DNA from: Pseudomonas fluvialis
GTDB taxonomy: Bacteria; Pseudomonadota; Gammaproteobacteria; Pseudomonadales; Pseudomonadaceae
NCBI RefSeq assembly: GCF_014207935.1
Contig: NZ_JACHLL010000008.1
Location: forward strand, 33,404-97,403
Reading direction: 5' to 3'
DNA: 64,000 nt
The notes under the pieces are model-generated. The model saw only the letters and a list, made by a program, of their open reading frames with translations, made no database searches and was not told the origin of the DNA. The position numbers were made by a program, and so were the translations under genes. Each line of letters starts with the position of its first letter. Position 1 is the stretch's first letter. Of this stretch, positions 36,051-44,348 are shown one piece after another.

Positions 36051-36812
36051 ATGAGTGCTACATATTCTGGAAAAGTGGCCCTGGTGACCGGCGGTGCCGC
36101 CGGTATCGGCCGCGCCACTGCCCTGGCATTTGCTGGTGAAGGTCTGCAGGTGGTGGTCTCTGACCTCGATGTCGTGGGTGGTGAAGGTACTGTCGAGCTG
36201 ATCCGCGCTGCAGGCGGCGAAGCGATCTTCGTGCGCTGCGATGTCAGCCGCGACGAGCAGGTGGTGGCGCTGATGGCGACCATCAAGGAGCAGTACGGCC
36301 GTCTGGACTACGCCTTCAACAATGCGGGGATCGAGATCGAGAAGGGCAAGCTCAACGAGGGCAGCGAGGCCGAGTTCGACGCCATCATGGGCGTCAACGT
36401 CAAGGGCGTGTGGCTGTGCATGAAGCACGAGCTGCCGCTGCTGCTGGCCCAGGGCGGTGGCGTGATCGTCAACACCGCATCGGTGGCCGGCCTTGGCGCG
36501 GCGCCTAAGATGAGCATCTACAGCGCCTCCAAACATGCGGTGATCGGTCTGACCAAATCGGCCGCCATCGAGTATGCGAAGAAGAAAATCCGCGTGAATG
36601 CCATCTGTCCGGCGGTGATTGATACCGACATGTTCCGCCGCGCCTACGAGGCCGATCCGAAGAAGGGCGAGTTTGCCGCAGCCATGCACCCGGTCGGGCG
36701 TATTGGCAAGGTGGAGGAGGTGGCTGCCGCGGTGCTTTACCTGTGCAGCGATGCTGCTGCCTTCACCACCGGTCAGGCGTTGGCGATTGATGGTGGCGTG
36801 ACGGCGATGTAA
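36051..36812 (+). CDS. Short-chain dehydrogenase/reductase
   Basis: 253 residues from ATG 36051, preceded by GGGAGGA. The NAD(P) motif TGGAAGIGRATALAFA is near residue 14, NNAGIEIEKG near 89, and the active-site Tyr-Lys in YSASKHAVIGL. An acidic residue at the end of strand two (SDLDV) suggests preference for NAD. It resembles the broad group annotated as glucose 1-dehydrogenase or 7-alpha-hydroxysteroid dehydrogenase; neither substrate is supported. No operon partner; a 574-bp non-coding stretch follows. Confidence 0.85.
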   Translation: MSATYSGKVALVTGGAAGIGRATALAFAGEGLQVVVSDLDVVGGEGTVELIRAAGGEAIFVRCDVSRDEQVVALMATIKEQYGRLDYAFNNAGIEIEKGKLNEGSEAEFDAIMGVNVKGVWLCMKHELPLLLAQGGGVIVNTASVAGLGAAPKMSIYSASKHAVIGLTKSAAIEYAKKKIRVNAICPAVIDTDMFRRAYEADPKKGEFAAAMHPVGRIGKVEEVAAAVLYLCSDAAAFTTGQALAIDGGVTAM

Positions 36813-37386
36813 GCAGAGAGCAGTGGAGTAATGCGACTCGCTCAAAGCACCGCATGCTCCGCTCATTGCCGAAGTGGCTTGGATGCTCATTTTCGCCCTG
36901 CTGGGCGAGTTTCTTTTGGCATTGCCCCAAAAGAAACCAAAAGGTCTAGCCCCGTCATCCGGCCCTGCGCTTCGCGCAGGGTGCCTTCGTTCCGTCATTG
37001 CTCCGAGGGGCCTCGGCGAAGGGCCATCCCTGGCCCATCGCCGCTTGCGCCGCTCCCTGCGGCTTACCCCTCTTCACAACGACTGCACTCAGCCGGACGA
37101 AAGGGGCGTGTGTGCCCTGCCTGACCGTTCAGGTCAAACTGTTGAAAGCGTGGAGGTTGCGGGCACGCCAAATGGTTCTTGCAGATGGGCTGAAGTAAAA
37201 ACTTAGGCCTCAATGCAGTAAGGCATGTGTGCTTAACGAACCTCTGCTGCAGCGAATAGCATCAGCACTGTCGTTTCCTGCTTGTTTTCGCTTACAAATT
37301 GCCGGCATCTGGCCGCCAGGGCCACTGGCGAGCAGCGCCTTGCTCTGCGCACAATCGCGGCAGTTTCCTGTTTGAGAATAAAAACA
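36813..37386. repeat. Hairpin-rich non-coding region, likely intergenic repeat element
   Basis: 574 bases without a credible gene. It contains a series of hairpins: TCGCCC-TGCT-GGGCGA, TTTCTTTTGG (36910-36919) with CCAAAAGAAA (36927-36936), and CCCTGCGC-TTC-GCGCAGGG (36963-36981). A weaker one follows further on (GCCGC...GCGGC). Similar CAAAAGAAACCAAAAGG stretches recur between genes in Pseudomonas in my recollection, but a copy count cannot be done here. Short open frames exist but lack ribosome sites and protein-like composition. Confidence 0.5.
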
Positions 37387-38274
37387 ATGACTGCCGATCC
37401 CTTGCTGACCATTTTCCTTCCCGCCGCCCTGGGCATCATCATGCTCGGTCTGGGGCTGTCGCTGACGCTGGCGGATTTCGCCCGGGTGGTGAAGTACCCC
37501 AAGCCGGTGCTCATCGGCCTGGTTTGCCAGATTCTGATCCTGCCGGTGGCCTGTTTCTTCATCGCTAAGGGCTTTGCCCTGGCGCCGGCCCTGGCCGTGG
37601 GCCTGATGCTGCTGGCGGCTTCGCCGGGCGGCACCAGTGCCAACCTGTATAGCCACCTGGCCCATGGCGACGTGGCGCTGAACATTACCCTCACGGCGGT
37701 GAACTCGGTGATCGCGGTGCTGACCATGCCGATCATCGTCAACCTGTCGATGAACTACTTCATGGCCGCCGATCAGGCTCTGCCGCTGCAGTTCGGCAAG
37801 GTGCTGCAGGTATTCCTCATTGTGCTCGGGCCGGTGGCTATCGGCATGCTGGTGCGGCGCATGGCGCCTGGCTTTGCTGCGCTCATGGACAAACCGGTGA
37901 AGATTCTCTCGGCACTGTTCCTGGCGTTGGTTATCGTGCTGGCGGTGATCAAGGACTGGGCCACTGTCACCAGCTATGCCGCGGAAGTCGGCCTGGCCGC
38001 GCTGGTCTTCAATCTGGTCAGCCTGGCAGTGGGTTACTGGGTGCCGCGGCTGATGCGTCTGAGCTTGAAGCAGTCGATTGCCATCGGCATGGAGATCGGT
38101 ATTCACAACGGCACACTGGCCATTGCCCTGGCGCTCAGCCCGGCGTTGCTGAACAACCCGACCATGGCCATTCCGCCGGCGATCTACGGCTTCATCATGT
38201 TCTTCACGGCCGGGGTATTCGGCTGGCTGGTCAATCGCGTGCATGGCCGCGAGCTGGCCGGCAGCGCGGCCTGA
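37387..38274 (+). CDS. BASS (bile acid:sodium symporter) family transporter
   Basis: 295 residues from ATG 37387; an in-frame extension to 37282 is not membrane-like. About nine to ten hydrophobic helices. Family sites are AASPGGTSANLYSHL near 78-92, the sodium/substrate crossover, and EIGIHNGTLAIALAL near 238-252. Bacterial BASS proteins carry organic anions such as pantoate, pyruvate or bile-acid-like compounds with sodium. No linked enzyme shows the substrate. It converges on benE with a 10-bp gap. Confidence 0.87.
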   Translation: MTADPLLTIFLPAALGIIMLGLGLSLTLADFARVVKYPKPVLIGLVCQILILPVACFFIAKGFALAPALAVGLMLLAASPGGTSANLYSHLAHGDVALNITLTAVNSVIAVLTMPIIVNLSMNYFMAADQALPLQFGKVLQVFLIVLGPVAIGMLVRRMAPGFAALMDKPVKILSALFLALVIVLAVIKDWATVTSYAAEVGLAALVFNLVSLAVGYWVPRLMRLSLKQSIAIGMEIGIHNGTLAIALALSPALLNNPTMAIPPAIYGFIMFFTAGVFGWLVNRVHGRELAGSAA

Positions 38275-38284
38275 CCGGGTTGAT

Positions 38285-39472
38285 TCAGGCGCGCTGGCCG
38301 AGCTTGCCGATCCACAGCACGGCCAGGCCCAGCAGCAGCCCCCAGAAGGCCGAGCCGATACCGCCCAGGCTGATGCCCGAGGCCGTGAGCATGAAGGTCA
38401 GCAGTGCCGCCTCGCGCTCCTCGGCATGGTGCAGGGCGGCCTGCAGGCCATTGCCGATGGAGCCGAACAGGGCGATGGCCGCCACCGACAGCAGCAGCGC
38501 CTTGGGCAGGGCGGCGAACAGTGCCACCAGGCTGGCGCCAAACAGACCCGCGAGCGCATAGAAAAGACCACAGAAAACTGCAGCGGTATAACGCTTGGTG
38601 GCGTCTTCATGGGCCTGCGGGCCCGTGCAGATGGCGGCGGTGATGGCGGCCAGATTGACGCCGTGACTGCCCATTGGTGCCAGCAGCAGCGAGGCGAAAC
38701 CGGTCACGCTGAGCAGTGGCGAAGCGGGCACCGGGTAGTGATCGGCGCGCAACACGGCCAGGCCCGGAATGTTCTGCGAGGCCATGGCCACCACGAACAA
38801 CGGCAGACCGATGCTGATCACGGCACTCAGGCTGAACGTCGGCGTTGTCCACTGCGGGACGGCCAGCTGCAGCGGTACCTGCGACAGGTCGAGCAGGCCG
38901 TTGGCGCCGGCCAGCGCCGCGCCCACCAGTAAGGCGGCCAGCACCGCATAGCGCGGCTGCAAACGCTTGATCAGCAGGTAACTGAACAGCATGGCCAGCA
39001 CCAGCAGCAGCTGGCTCTGGGCGGCGAGGAAGATTTCGCTGCCAATGCGGAACAGGATGCCGGCCAGCAGGGCGGCCGCCAGCGAATTGGGCAGGTGACG
39101 CAGCAGGCGCTCGAAGGTGCCGGTGATGCCGACCAGCGTCAGCAACAGGGCGCACACCAGATAAGCGCCGATGGCTTCGTTGAACGTCACACCCGGCAGG
39201 CTGCTGATCAGCAGGGCCGCGCCCGGTGTCGACCAGGCCACCACGATGGGGGCGCGGTAGTACAGCGACAAACCGATGGTGCAGCAGGTCATGCCCAGCG
39301 ACAGGGCCCAGATCCACGAGGCGATCATCCCGCTGTCCAGTCCGGCGGCCTGGCCGGCCTGGAAAATCAGTACCAGGCCGCTGGTGTGCCCGGTGAGCAT
39401 GGCGATGAAGCCGGCGACCAGGGCCGAAAGCGAGCTGTCGCGCCAGAACTGGCGCAGCGGATTGGCCGACAT
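38285..39472 (-). CDS. BenE family benzoate/H+ symporter-like transporter
   Basis: 395 residues from ATG 39472; an upstream in-frame region to 39595 is outside the family. Around twelve hydrophobic helices typical of BenE, including GHTSGLVLIFQAGQAAGL at the start, VAWSTPGAALLISSLPGVTF and FASLLLAPMGSHGVNLAAIT. BenE proteins import benzoate or related aromatic acids. No aromatic ring-degradation genes are in the window, so the substrate is open. Confidence 0.87.
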   Translation of the reverse strand: MSANPLRQFWRDSSLSALVAGFIAMLTGHTSGLVLIFQAGQAAGLDSGMIASWIWALSLGMTCCTIGLSLYYRAPIVVAWSTPGAALLISSLPGVTFNEAIGAYLVCALLLTLVGITGTFERLLRHLPNSLAAALLAGILFRIGSEIFLAAQSQLLLVLAMLFSYLLIKRLQPRYAVLAALLVGAALAGANGLLDLSQVPLQLAVPQWTTPTFSLSAVISIGLPLFVVAMASQNIPGLAVLRADHYPVPASPLLSVTGFASLLLAPMGSHGVNLAAITAAICTGPQAHEDATKRYTAAVFCGLFYALAGLFGASLVALFAALPKALLLSVAAIALFGSIGNGLQAALHHAEEREAALLTFMLTASGISLGGIGSAFWGLLLGLAVLWIGKLGQRA

Positions 39473-39680
39473 CAGGGCGCTCCGGAATGCGATTGCTGAG
39501 ATGAACCCGTGTCCGAGAACTGTGCGCGTGTCGATTGCACAGCCAAAGCTCAGGTGCAGTTGAGCGCGGCAGCATAGATTTGTGCAACTGTGCATGTCGC
39601 GATACAGCCGGAGGACGAAAGGCCCATACAGTTGTCGGGACTGCTAGAGTCGCAGGCAGACAAGCGCCCGGAGAGACATC

Positions 39681-40307
39681 ATGCAGGATGACAACCCCTT
39701 CGCCACACCCGCGGTGCCGCTGGTGGATAGTCAGCCCCGCGAGCTGGCCGGCTGGACGGCGGCTCGCCTCAATCTGCTGGGCTGGCTGAGCCTGGCCGCG
39801 GTGCTGGGCAATGTCCTGGTGTGGTTGTCATCCTTCGCCGGTGCTTGGCTGGAGCAGGCGCAGCTGCAGGTCCTCAATGACTGGCTGGGCGTGGCGCTGG
39901 TATTGCTGGGTTGCTACCTGCTGCTGCAGCTCAAGCAACTGGCCGAAACCCGCTTCAATGCCCAAGGCTTGCAGCGCCCGGTGTGGGCCATGGTGCTGTT
40001 TTCCCTGCTGTTCGAGGGCGGCATGCTGCTACTGGGCGAACCGAGTGGCGAGCTGGACTGGCCGCTGCTGCTGAGCCTGGCCGGGGTGTTCGTGCTGGGC
40101 GCCATCAGTCTGTGGCTGGGGATTCGTCTGTTGCGGGTGGAAAACGTCTACCCGTCCTTTCGCCTCATGGCCTGGCTGGACATTGCTGGCGGGGTGATGC
40201 TGATGAGCCTGCTGCTGGCTCTGCTCGCGCCGTTACCGCTGATCGGGGCTCTGCTGGCGCAGATGCTGCTGTTTTTCCGTGTGGCCGCCGAGCTGCAAGA
40301 GGCTTAG
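39681..40307 (+). CDS. Multi-pass membrane protein, unknown
   Basis: 208 residues with a GGAGAGA ribosome site. Roughly six hydrophobic segments (for example LLGWLSLAAVLGNVLVWLSS, LLSLAGVFVLGAISLWLGI and MLMSLLLALLAPLPLIGALL). The N-terminus is short and cytoplasmic, and no catalytic or binding motif is apparent. Leucine content is very high. The gene converges with a MarR gene 26 bp away. I do not recognise the family. Confidence 0.65.
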   Translation: MQDDNPFATPAVPLVDSQPRELAGWTAARLNLLGWLSLAAVLGNVLVWLSSFAGAWLEQAQLQVLNDWLGVALVLLGCYLLLQLKQLAETRFNAQGLQRPVWAMVLFSLLFEGGMLLLGEPSGELDWPLLLSLAGVFVLGAISLWLGIRLLRVENVYPSFRLMAWLDIAGGVMLMSLLLALLAPLPLIGALLAQMLLFFRVAAELQEA

Positions 40308-40332
40308 CCGCTACTGAAACGCTGGCGACCAG

Positions 40333-40785
40333 CTAGTCGCTGTGCTCGGCCTGGCGAATGCGCCCCAGCGCCTGGTTGACGCTCAGCCAGTTCTCGACCG
40401 CCTGGGCGCCGACCTCATCAAACACGCGCTCCAGCAGGCGGGCCTGTTCGCGGCGCAGGGCTTTTTCCAGTTTGGCGCCCTCGGGCGTGAAGCTGAGCAG
40501 GCGCTTACGTTTGTCATCGGCGGCCACCACACTCTCCACCAGATGCATCTCCATCAGCTGGCGCAGCGGCGTATTCAGCGCCTGCTTGCTCACGCCCAGG
40601 TAGGTCAATAGTTCCTTGACGCTCAGGTCCGGGTACTTGGCGATGAAGAACAGGATGCGGTGATGCACCCGCGACAGCTCGCGGCGGGCGAGGATTTCGT
40701 CCGGTTTGGCGGTGAATGCCTGGTAGCCGAAGAAGAAGGCTTCCATCGCCTGCTGCTGAACGGTTGGGTTTTTTAGGTCAGGCAT
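40333..40785 (-). CDS. MarR family transcriptional regulator
   Basis: 150 residues. The winged helix-turn-helix is RVHHRILFFIAKYPDLSVKE followed by LLTYLGVSKQALNTPLRQLM, and the wing is VVAADDKRKRLLSFTPEG. A terminal helix completes the dimer. It is divergent from the aminotransferase at 40866 across an 80-bp gap and probably regulates itself and that gene; a small aromatic or organic ligand is usual in the family. Confidence 0.85.
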   Translation of the reverse strand: MPDLKNPTVQQQAMEAFFFGYQAFTAKPDEILARRELSRVHHRILFFIAKYPDLSVKELLTYLGVSKQALNTPLRQLMEMHLVESVVAADDKRKRLLSFTPEGAKLEKALRREQARLLERVFDEVGAQAVENWLSVNQALGRIRQAEHSD

Positions 40786-40865
40786 GTTGACGTATCTGTG
40801 GTGGTTGGCGTAGTTTCGGTCAATCAGTTCGACTTAATTTATCCGCTTTAGCATCCGGTGTCCCC

Positions 40866-42020
40866 ATGGCCTTCTCCGAACGTGTTTCCCGCCTGAAAAG
40901 CTCCCTGATCCGTGAAATCCTCGCCGCGGCCCAGCGCCCAGAGGTGATGTCCTTCGCGGGCGGCCTGCCGGCCGAGCCGATGCTGCCGAAGGTGGACTGG
41001 AGCGGCATGCCGGCGAGCATGAGTCAGTACGGCATGAGCGAGGGCGAGCCGGAGCTGCGCGAGCGCATTGCCGAGGAAGCGCGCAAGCTGGGCGTACCCT
41101 GCGAGGCGAGCCAGGTGCTGGTGGTGTGTGGCTCGCAGCAGACCCTGGACCTGGCCAGCAAGCTGTTCATCGATCCGGGTACCGAGATTCTGGTCGAGGC
41201 GCCGACCTACCTGGCCGCGCTGCAGTCGTTCCAGCTGTTCGGTGCCGACTGCCTGACCGTGCCGCAGGAGGCCGACGGCCCCGAGCTTGCGGCACTGCGC
41301 GCGCGCCTGGAGCAGCACAAGCCGGCGTTCGCCTACCTGATCCCGACTTTCCAGAACCCCTCGGCGGTACGTTACAGCGAAGCCAAGCGCGACGCCGTGG
41401 CGGCGTTGCTGGACGAGTTCAATGTCACCCTGATCGAAGATGAACCCTATCGCGAGCTGGTGTTCGATGAGGGCAGTGCCACGCCGATCGTCAGCCGCCT
41501 CAAGCGCGCCAGCTGGATCTACACCGGCACCATGTCCAAGACCCTGCTGCCAGGCCTGCGCGTGGGCTTCCTGATTGCCACTCCGGACCTGTTCCCGCAT
41601 CTGCTGCGTCTGAAACAGTCGGCCGACCTGCACACCAACCGCATCGGTCAGTGGCAGGCTTTGCAGTGGCTGGGCACCGAGCAGTACCACGCGCACCTGG
41701 CCGAGCTGCGCGATTTCTACCGCCAGCGCCGTGATGCCATGCAGGCCGCGCTGGAGGAACACTTCAGTGACCTGGCCGACTGGCAGGTGCCGCAGGGCGG
41801 GCTGTTCTTCTGGCTGACCCTCAAGCAGCCGCTGGATACCCGCACCCTGCTGCAGCCGGCCATGGCGCAGAACGTCGCGTTCATGCCCGGTGAGCCGTTC
41901 TTTACCGAGCCGGATGCCCATCCGGGGCATTTGCGTCTTAACTTCAGCCATGTGGAACCGGAGCGACTGGGCGAGGGCCTGCGCCGTTTGGCCGCCGTGG
42001 TCCGTGAGGCGCAGCAGTGA
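40866..42020 (+). CDS. PLP-dependent aminotransferase (2-aminoadipate/LysN-like, fold type I)
   Basis: 384 residues. It opens SRLKSSLIREILAAAQRPEV, typical of the LysN/MocR-like aminotransferase group, with YGMSEGEPELRERIAEEA for the substrate loop. IPTFQNPSAVRYSEAKR follows, and the cofactor lysine is in GTMSKTLLPGLRVGFL. The C-terminal Arg that holds the carboxylate is in GHLRLNFSH. It transfers amino groups between an amino acid and a 2-oxo acid. Substrate not defined. It is followed after 29 bp by a glutathione transferase and then a GNAT gene, suggesting one transcript. Confidence 0.88.
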   Translation: MAFSERVSRLKSSLIREILAAAQRPEVMSFAGGLPAEPMLPKVDWSGMPASMSQYGMSEGEPELRERIAEEARKLGVPCEASQVLVVCGSQQTLDLASKLFIDPGTEILVEAPTYLAALQSFQLFGADCLTVPQEADGPELAALRARLEQHKPAFAYLIPTFQNPSAVRYSEAKRDAVAALLDEFNVTLIEDEPYRELVFDEGSATPIVSRLKRASWIYTGTMSKTLLPGLRVGFLIATPDLFPHLLRLKQSADLHTNRIGQWQALQWLGTEQYHAHLAELRDFYRQRRDAMQAALEEHFSDLADWQVPQGGLFFWLTLKQPLDTRTLLQPAMAQNVAFMPGEPFFTEPDAHPGHLRLNFSHVEPERLGEGLRRLAAVVREAQQ

Positions 42021-42049
42021 GTCAGCCGTCAGTTTAAGGAGAGAAGGGG

Positions 42050-42652
42050 ATGTACAAGGTCTACGGCGATTACCGTTCCGGCAACTGCTACAAGGTCAAG
42101 CTGGCCCTGCACCTGCTGGATATTCCCTATGAGTGGGTGGCGGTCGATATTCTCAAGGGCGAGACCCGCAGCGAGGCCTTTCTGGCCAAGAACCCCAACG
42201 GCAAGATCCCGGTGCTGGAGCTGGAAGACGGCACCTGCCTGTGGGAGTCCAATGCCATTCTCAACTTCCTGGCCGACGGCAGCGAGCTGCTGCCGCGCGA
42301 GCCTCGCCTGCGCACCCAGGTGCTGCAGTGGCAGTTCTTCGAGCAGTACAGCCATGAGCCGTTTGTCGCCGTGGCGCGTTTCATCCAGTTCTATCAGGGG
42401 CTGCCCGAGGAGCGTCGTGCCGAGTATGAGCGTTGCCACATCGACGGCTACAAGGCGCTGGCGGTGATGGAGCAGCAGCTGATGCGCACGCCGTACCTGG
42501 TCGGCGACAGCTACACCATCGCCGATATCGCCCTGTACGCCTACACCCACGTGGCCCACGAGGGCGGTTTCGACCTGTCCGGCTTCCCGGCAATCAACGC
42601 CTGGCTGGCACGGGTGGCCAGTCATCCGCGTCACGTTGGCATGTACGACTGA
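42050..42652 (+). CDS. Glutathione S-transferase family protein
   Basis: 200 residues with a strong AAGGAGAG ribosome site. The N-terminal thioredoxin-like domain has VYGDYRSGNCYKVKLALHLL and the glutathione motif NPNGKIPVLE followed by LWESNAIL. The C-terminal helical domain (about 88-200) ends with GDSYTIADIALYAYTHVA, the N-capping box. Such enzymes conjugate or isomerise with glutathione. It lies between the aminotransferase and a GNAT gene with short spacers. Confidence 0.88.
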   Translation: MYKVYGDYRSGNCYKVKLALHLLDIPYEWVAVDILKGETRSEAFLAKNPNGKIPVLELEDGTCLWESNAILNFLADGSELLPREPRLRTQVLQWQFFEQYSHEPFVAVARFIQFYQGLPEERRAEYERCHIDGYKALAVMEQQLMRTPYLVGDSYTIADIALYAYTHVAHEGGFDLSGFPAINAWLARVASHPRHVGMYD

Positions 42653-42656
42653 GACC

Positions 42657-43184
42657 ATGAGCGTCGAGCTGCTCAGCGCCCGCCTGCACCTGCGCCCCCT
42701 GGGGCTGCAGGACGGCCAGGCGCTGCGCGGCGATCCGGCGGTGCTGGGCGGCATGCACAAGTTGCCGCGCATGCTCGACGGCTGGGTGGCGGACCTGCTG
42801 GCCGGCGAATCCGGTGAGCTGACCTGGGCGGTCGGCCCGCGTGGCAATCGCTCGCTGAATGGCTGCCTGGGCATGCTCAATGCCTCGCTGGACGATGACG
42901 AGGCCGAGCTGTCCTGCTGGATCGCTCCGGCATATCGGCGCCAGGGCTACGCCACCGAGGCTCTGGCACGGATTATCGATTACCTGTTCGAGGACGAGAA
43001 ACTGGAGCGTCTGCGCGGCAGCTGCTACCGGCGCAACCGCGCGGCGGCGCGGGTGCTGGAGAAGTGCGGCATGCAGCGCCAGGGTCAGATGCAGGAGCAG
43101 GAGGGCAGCAAAAGCCAGCAGGACCTGCTGCTCTACAGCCTGTCACGGGCAGACTGGCAGGCCCGTCGCCTGGGCCTCGAATAG
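42657..43184 (+). CDS. GNAT family acetyltransferase, RimJ/RimL-like
   Basis: 175 residues from ATG 42657, 4 bp after the glutathione transferase stop. The N-terminus SARLHLRPLGLQDGQAL is typical of the RimJ/RimL branch. The acetyl-CoA loop is IAPAYRRQGYATEALARIID, and YRRNRAAARVLEKCGM is the C-terminal signature. Likely acts on a protein N-terminus or small amine. It ends one base from the convergent folE stop. Confidence 0.83.
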   Translation: MSVELLSARLHLRPLGLQDGQALRGDPAVLGGMHKLPRMLDGWVADLLAGESGELTWAVGPRGNRSLNGCLGMLNASLDDDEAELSCWIAPAYRRQGYATEALARIIDYLFEDEKLERLRGSCYRRNRAAARVLEKCGMQRQGQMQEQEGSKSQQDLLLYSLSRADWQARRLGLE

Positions 43185-43185
43185 A

Positions 43186-43731
43186 TCAGCTGACCAGGCT
43201 GAGGAATTCGCTGCGAGTCGCCGGGTTGTTGCGGAATTCGCCCAGCATCACCGAGGTGACCATCGACGAATTCTGCTTCTCCACTCCGCGCATCATCATG
43301 CACATGTGCTGGGCTTCGATCACCACGGCCACGCCGAGGGCGCCGGTCACCTGCTCGATGGCCTCGGCGATCTGCCGGCTGAGATTTTCCTGAATCTGCA
43401 GACGTCGCGCGTACATGTCGACGATGCGCGCCACCTTGGACAGGCCGAGCACCTTGCCGTTGGGGATATAGGCCACATGTGCCTTGCCGATGAAGGGCAG
43501 CAGGTGGTGCTCGCACAGCGAATACAGCTCGATGTTCTTCACCAGCACCATTTCGCTGTTGTCGGAGCTGAACAGCGCGCCGTTGGTGACTTCTTCCAGG
43601 GTCTGCTGGTAGCCGCGACACAGGTACTGCATGGCCTTGGCCGCGCGCTTGGGCGTGTCGAGCAGGCCTTCGCGGGACACGTCTTCGCCGAGTTGACCGA
43701 GAATGGCGGTGTATTGCTGTTCCAGGGACAT
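43186..43731 (-). CDS. folE: GTP cyclohydrolase I
   Basis: 181 residues from ATG 43731. The zinc-binding set is Cys73 and His76 in SLCEHHLLPF, and Cys144 in AQHMCMMMRG, matching the E. coli enzyme's ligands. The C-terminal SMVTSVMLGEFRNN is conserved. It converts GTP to dihydroneopterin triphosphate, opening folate synthesis. The gene is alone and convergent with the GNAT gene. Pseudomonas often has more than one folE paralogue, so this may be one of several. Confidence 0.94.
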   Translation of the reverse strand: MSLEQQYTAILGQLGEDVSREGLLDTPKRAAKAMQYLCRGYQQTLEEVTNGALFSSDNSEMVLVKNIELYSLCEHHLLPFIGKAHVAYIPNGKVLGLSKVARIVDMYARRLQIQENLSRQIAEAIEQVTGALGVAVVIEAQHMCMMMRGVEKQNSSMVTSVMLGEFRNNPATRSEFLSLVS

Positions 43732-43866
43732 GGGAATTCCACTCAAATTTGCAGCCGCGCAGGGTAGGCGGCGCGCTCGTTGCTGGCAAGTGCCACTCGC
43801 CTTGGCGATTACCACCCTGTTGTTGGCCGATATGCGGGCTGCCGCAGGCGGAGATGGCGATTAGTC

Positions 43867-43882
43867 TAGAGCAATAACTCTA
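43867..43882. promoter_or_regulatory. Small dyad upstream of the GMC oxidoreductase pair
   Basis: TAGAG-N6-CTCTA lies 17 bases before the 43899 start in the 167-bp gap shared with folE. It could be an operator, but no regulator is linked and chance is possible. Confidence 0.3.
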
Positions 43883-43898
43883 ACAATAAGGCGTCGCC

Positions 43899-44348
43899 AT
43901 GATCGATACGCTCAATCGGCTTTCTCTGGGCCAACTGCTGGCCCGTTACCGTCTCCTGCCTGCCGCGACCACGCTGACAGGGCGTTGGCGCGCCGAATTT
44001 GTCGGGCCCTTGTGGCTGCGCCTAAGTGCTGGGCCGAGCATTGCCCTGAGTGGCATGCCGGGCTGGTACGGCAAGCGCTTTCTCGATTCGACGGCAGCAG
44101 TGAATCTGCAGCGCCGCGGCGATCAGTGGCATGAGTTGCTGCCGATGACCTGCAGCGAACAACCTTCCTGGCTCGACGGCCAGCCCTGCGCGGCGCTCGG
44201 CTACGGTGCGGCGACGCGCCGGCCCTGGCGCTGGGTGCGCGACGAGCTGCGCCAGCTGGACGAGCGGCACTGCCTGTGCCTGACCTTTGTCGATCTGCCG
44301 GGCCTACGTCGGCTGGGCTTTCCCTTCCTGCTGGTGCGCGAGGCATGA
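43899..44348 (+). CDS. Protein of unknown function coupled to GMC oxidoreductase
   Basis: 149 residues, basic, with several Trp and Arg, no signal peptide and no transmembrane helix. Segments include LSGMPGWYGKRFLDSTAAVN, which suggests a compact beta-rich domain, and a C-terminal LRRLGFPFLLVREA. I do not recognise a family. Its stop and the GMC gene's start overlap as ATGA, so the two proteins are probably made together. That makes it a candidate accessory or chaperone for the oxidoreductase; this is inference. Confidence 0.68.
   Translation: MIDTLNRLSLGQLLARYRLLPAATTLTGRWRAEFVGPLWLRLSAGPSIALSGMPGWYGKRFLDSTAAVNLQRRGDQWHELLPMTCSEQPSWLDGQPCAALGYGAATRRPWRWVRDELRQLDERHCLCLTFVDLPGLRRLGFPFLLVREA

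Noticed and set aside
36831..37124. 97-codon frame in the long gap before the BASS gene
   Set aside because: No ribosome site, low-complexity Arg/Ser/Pro composition, and it crosses several hairpins.
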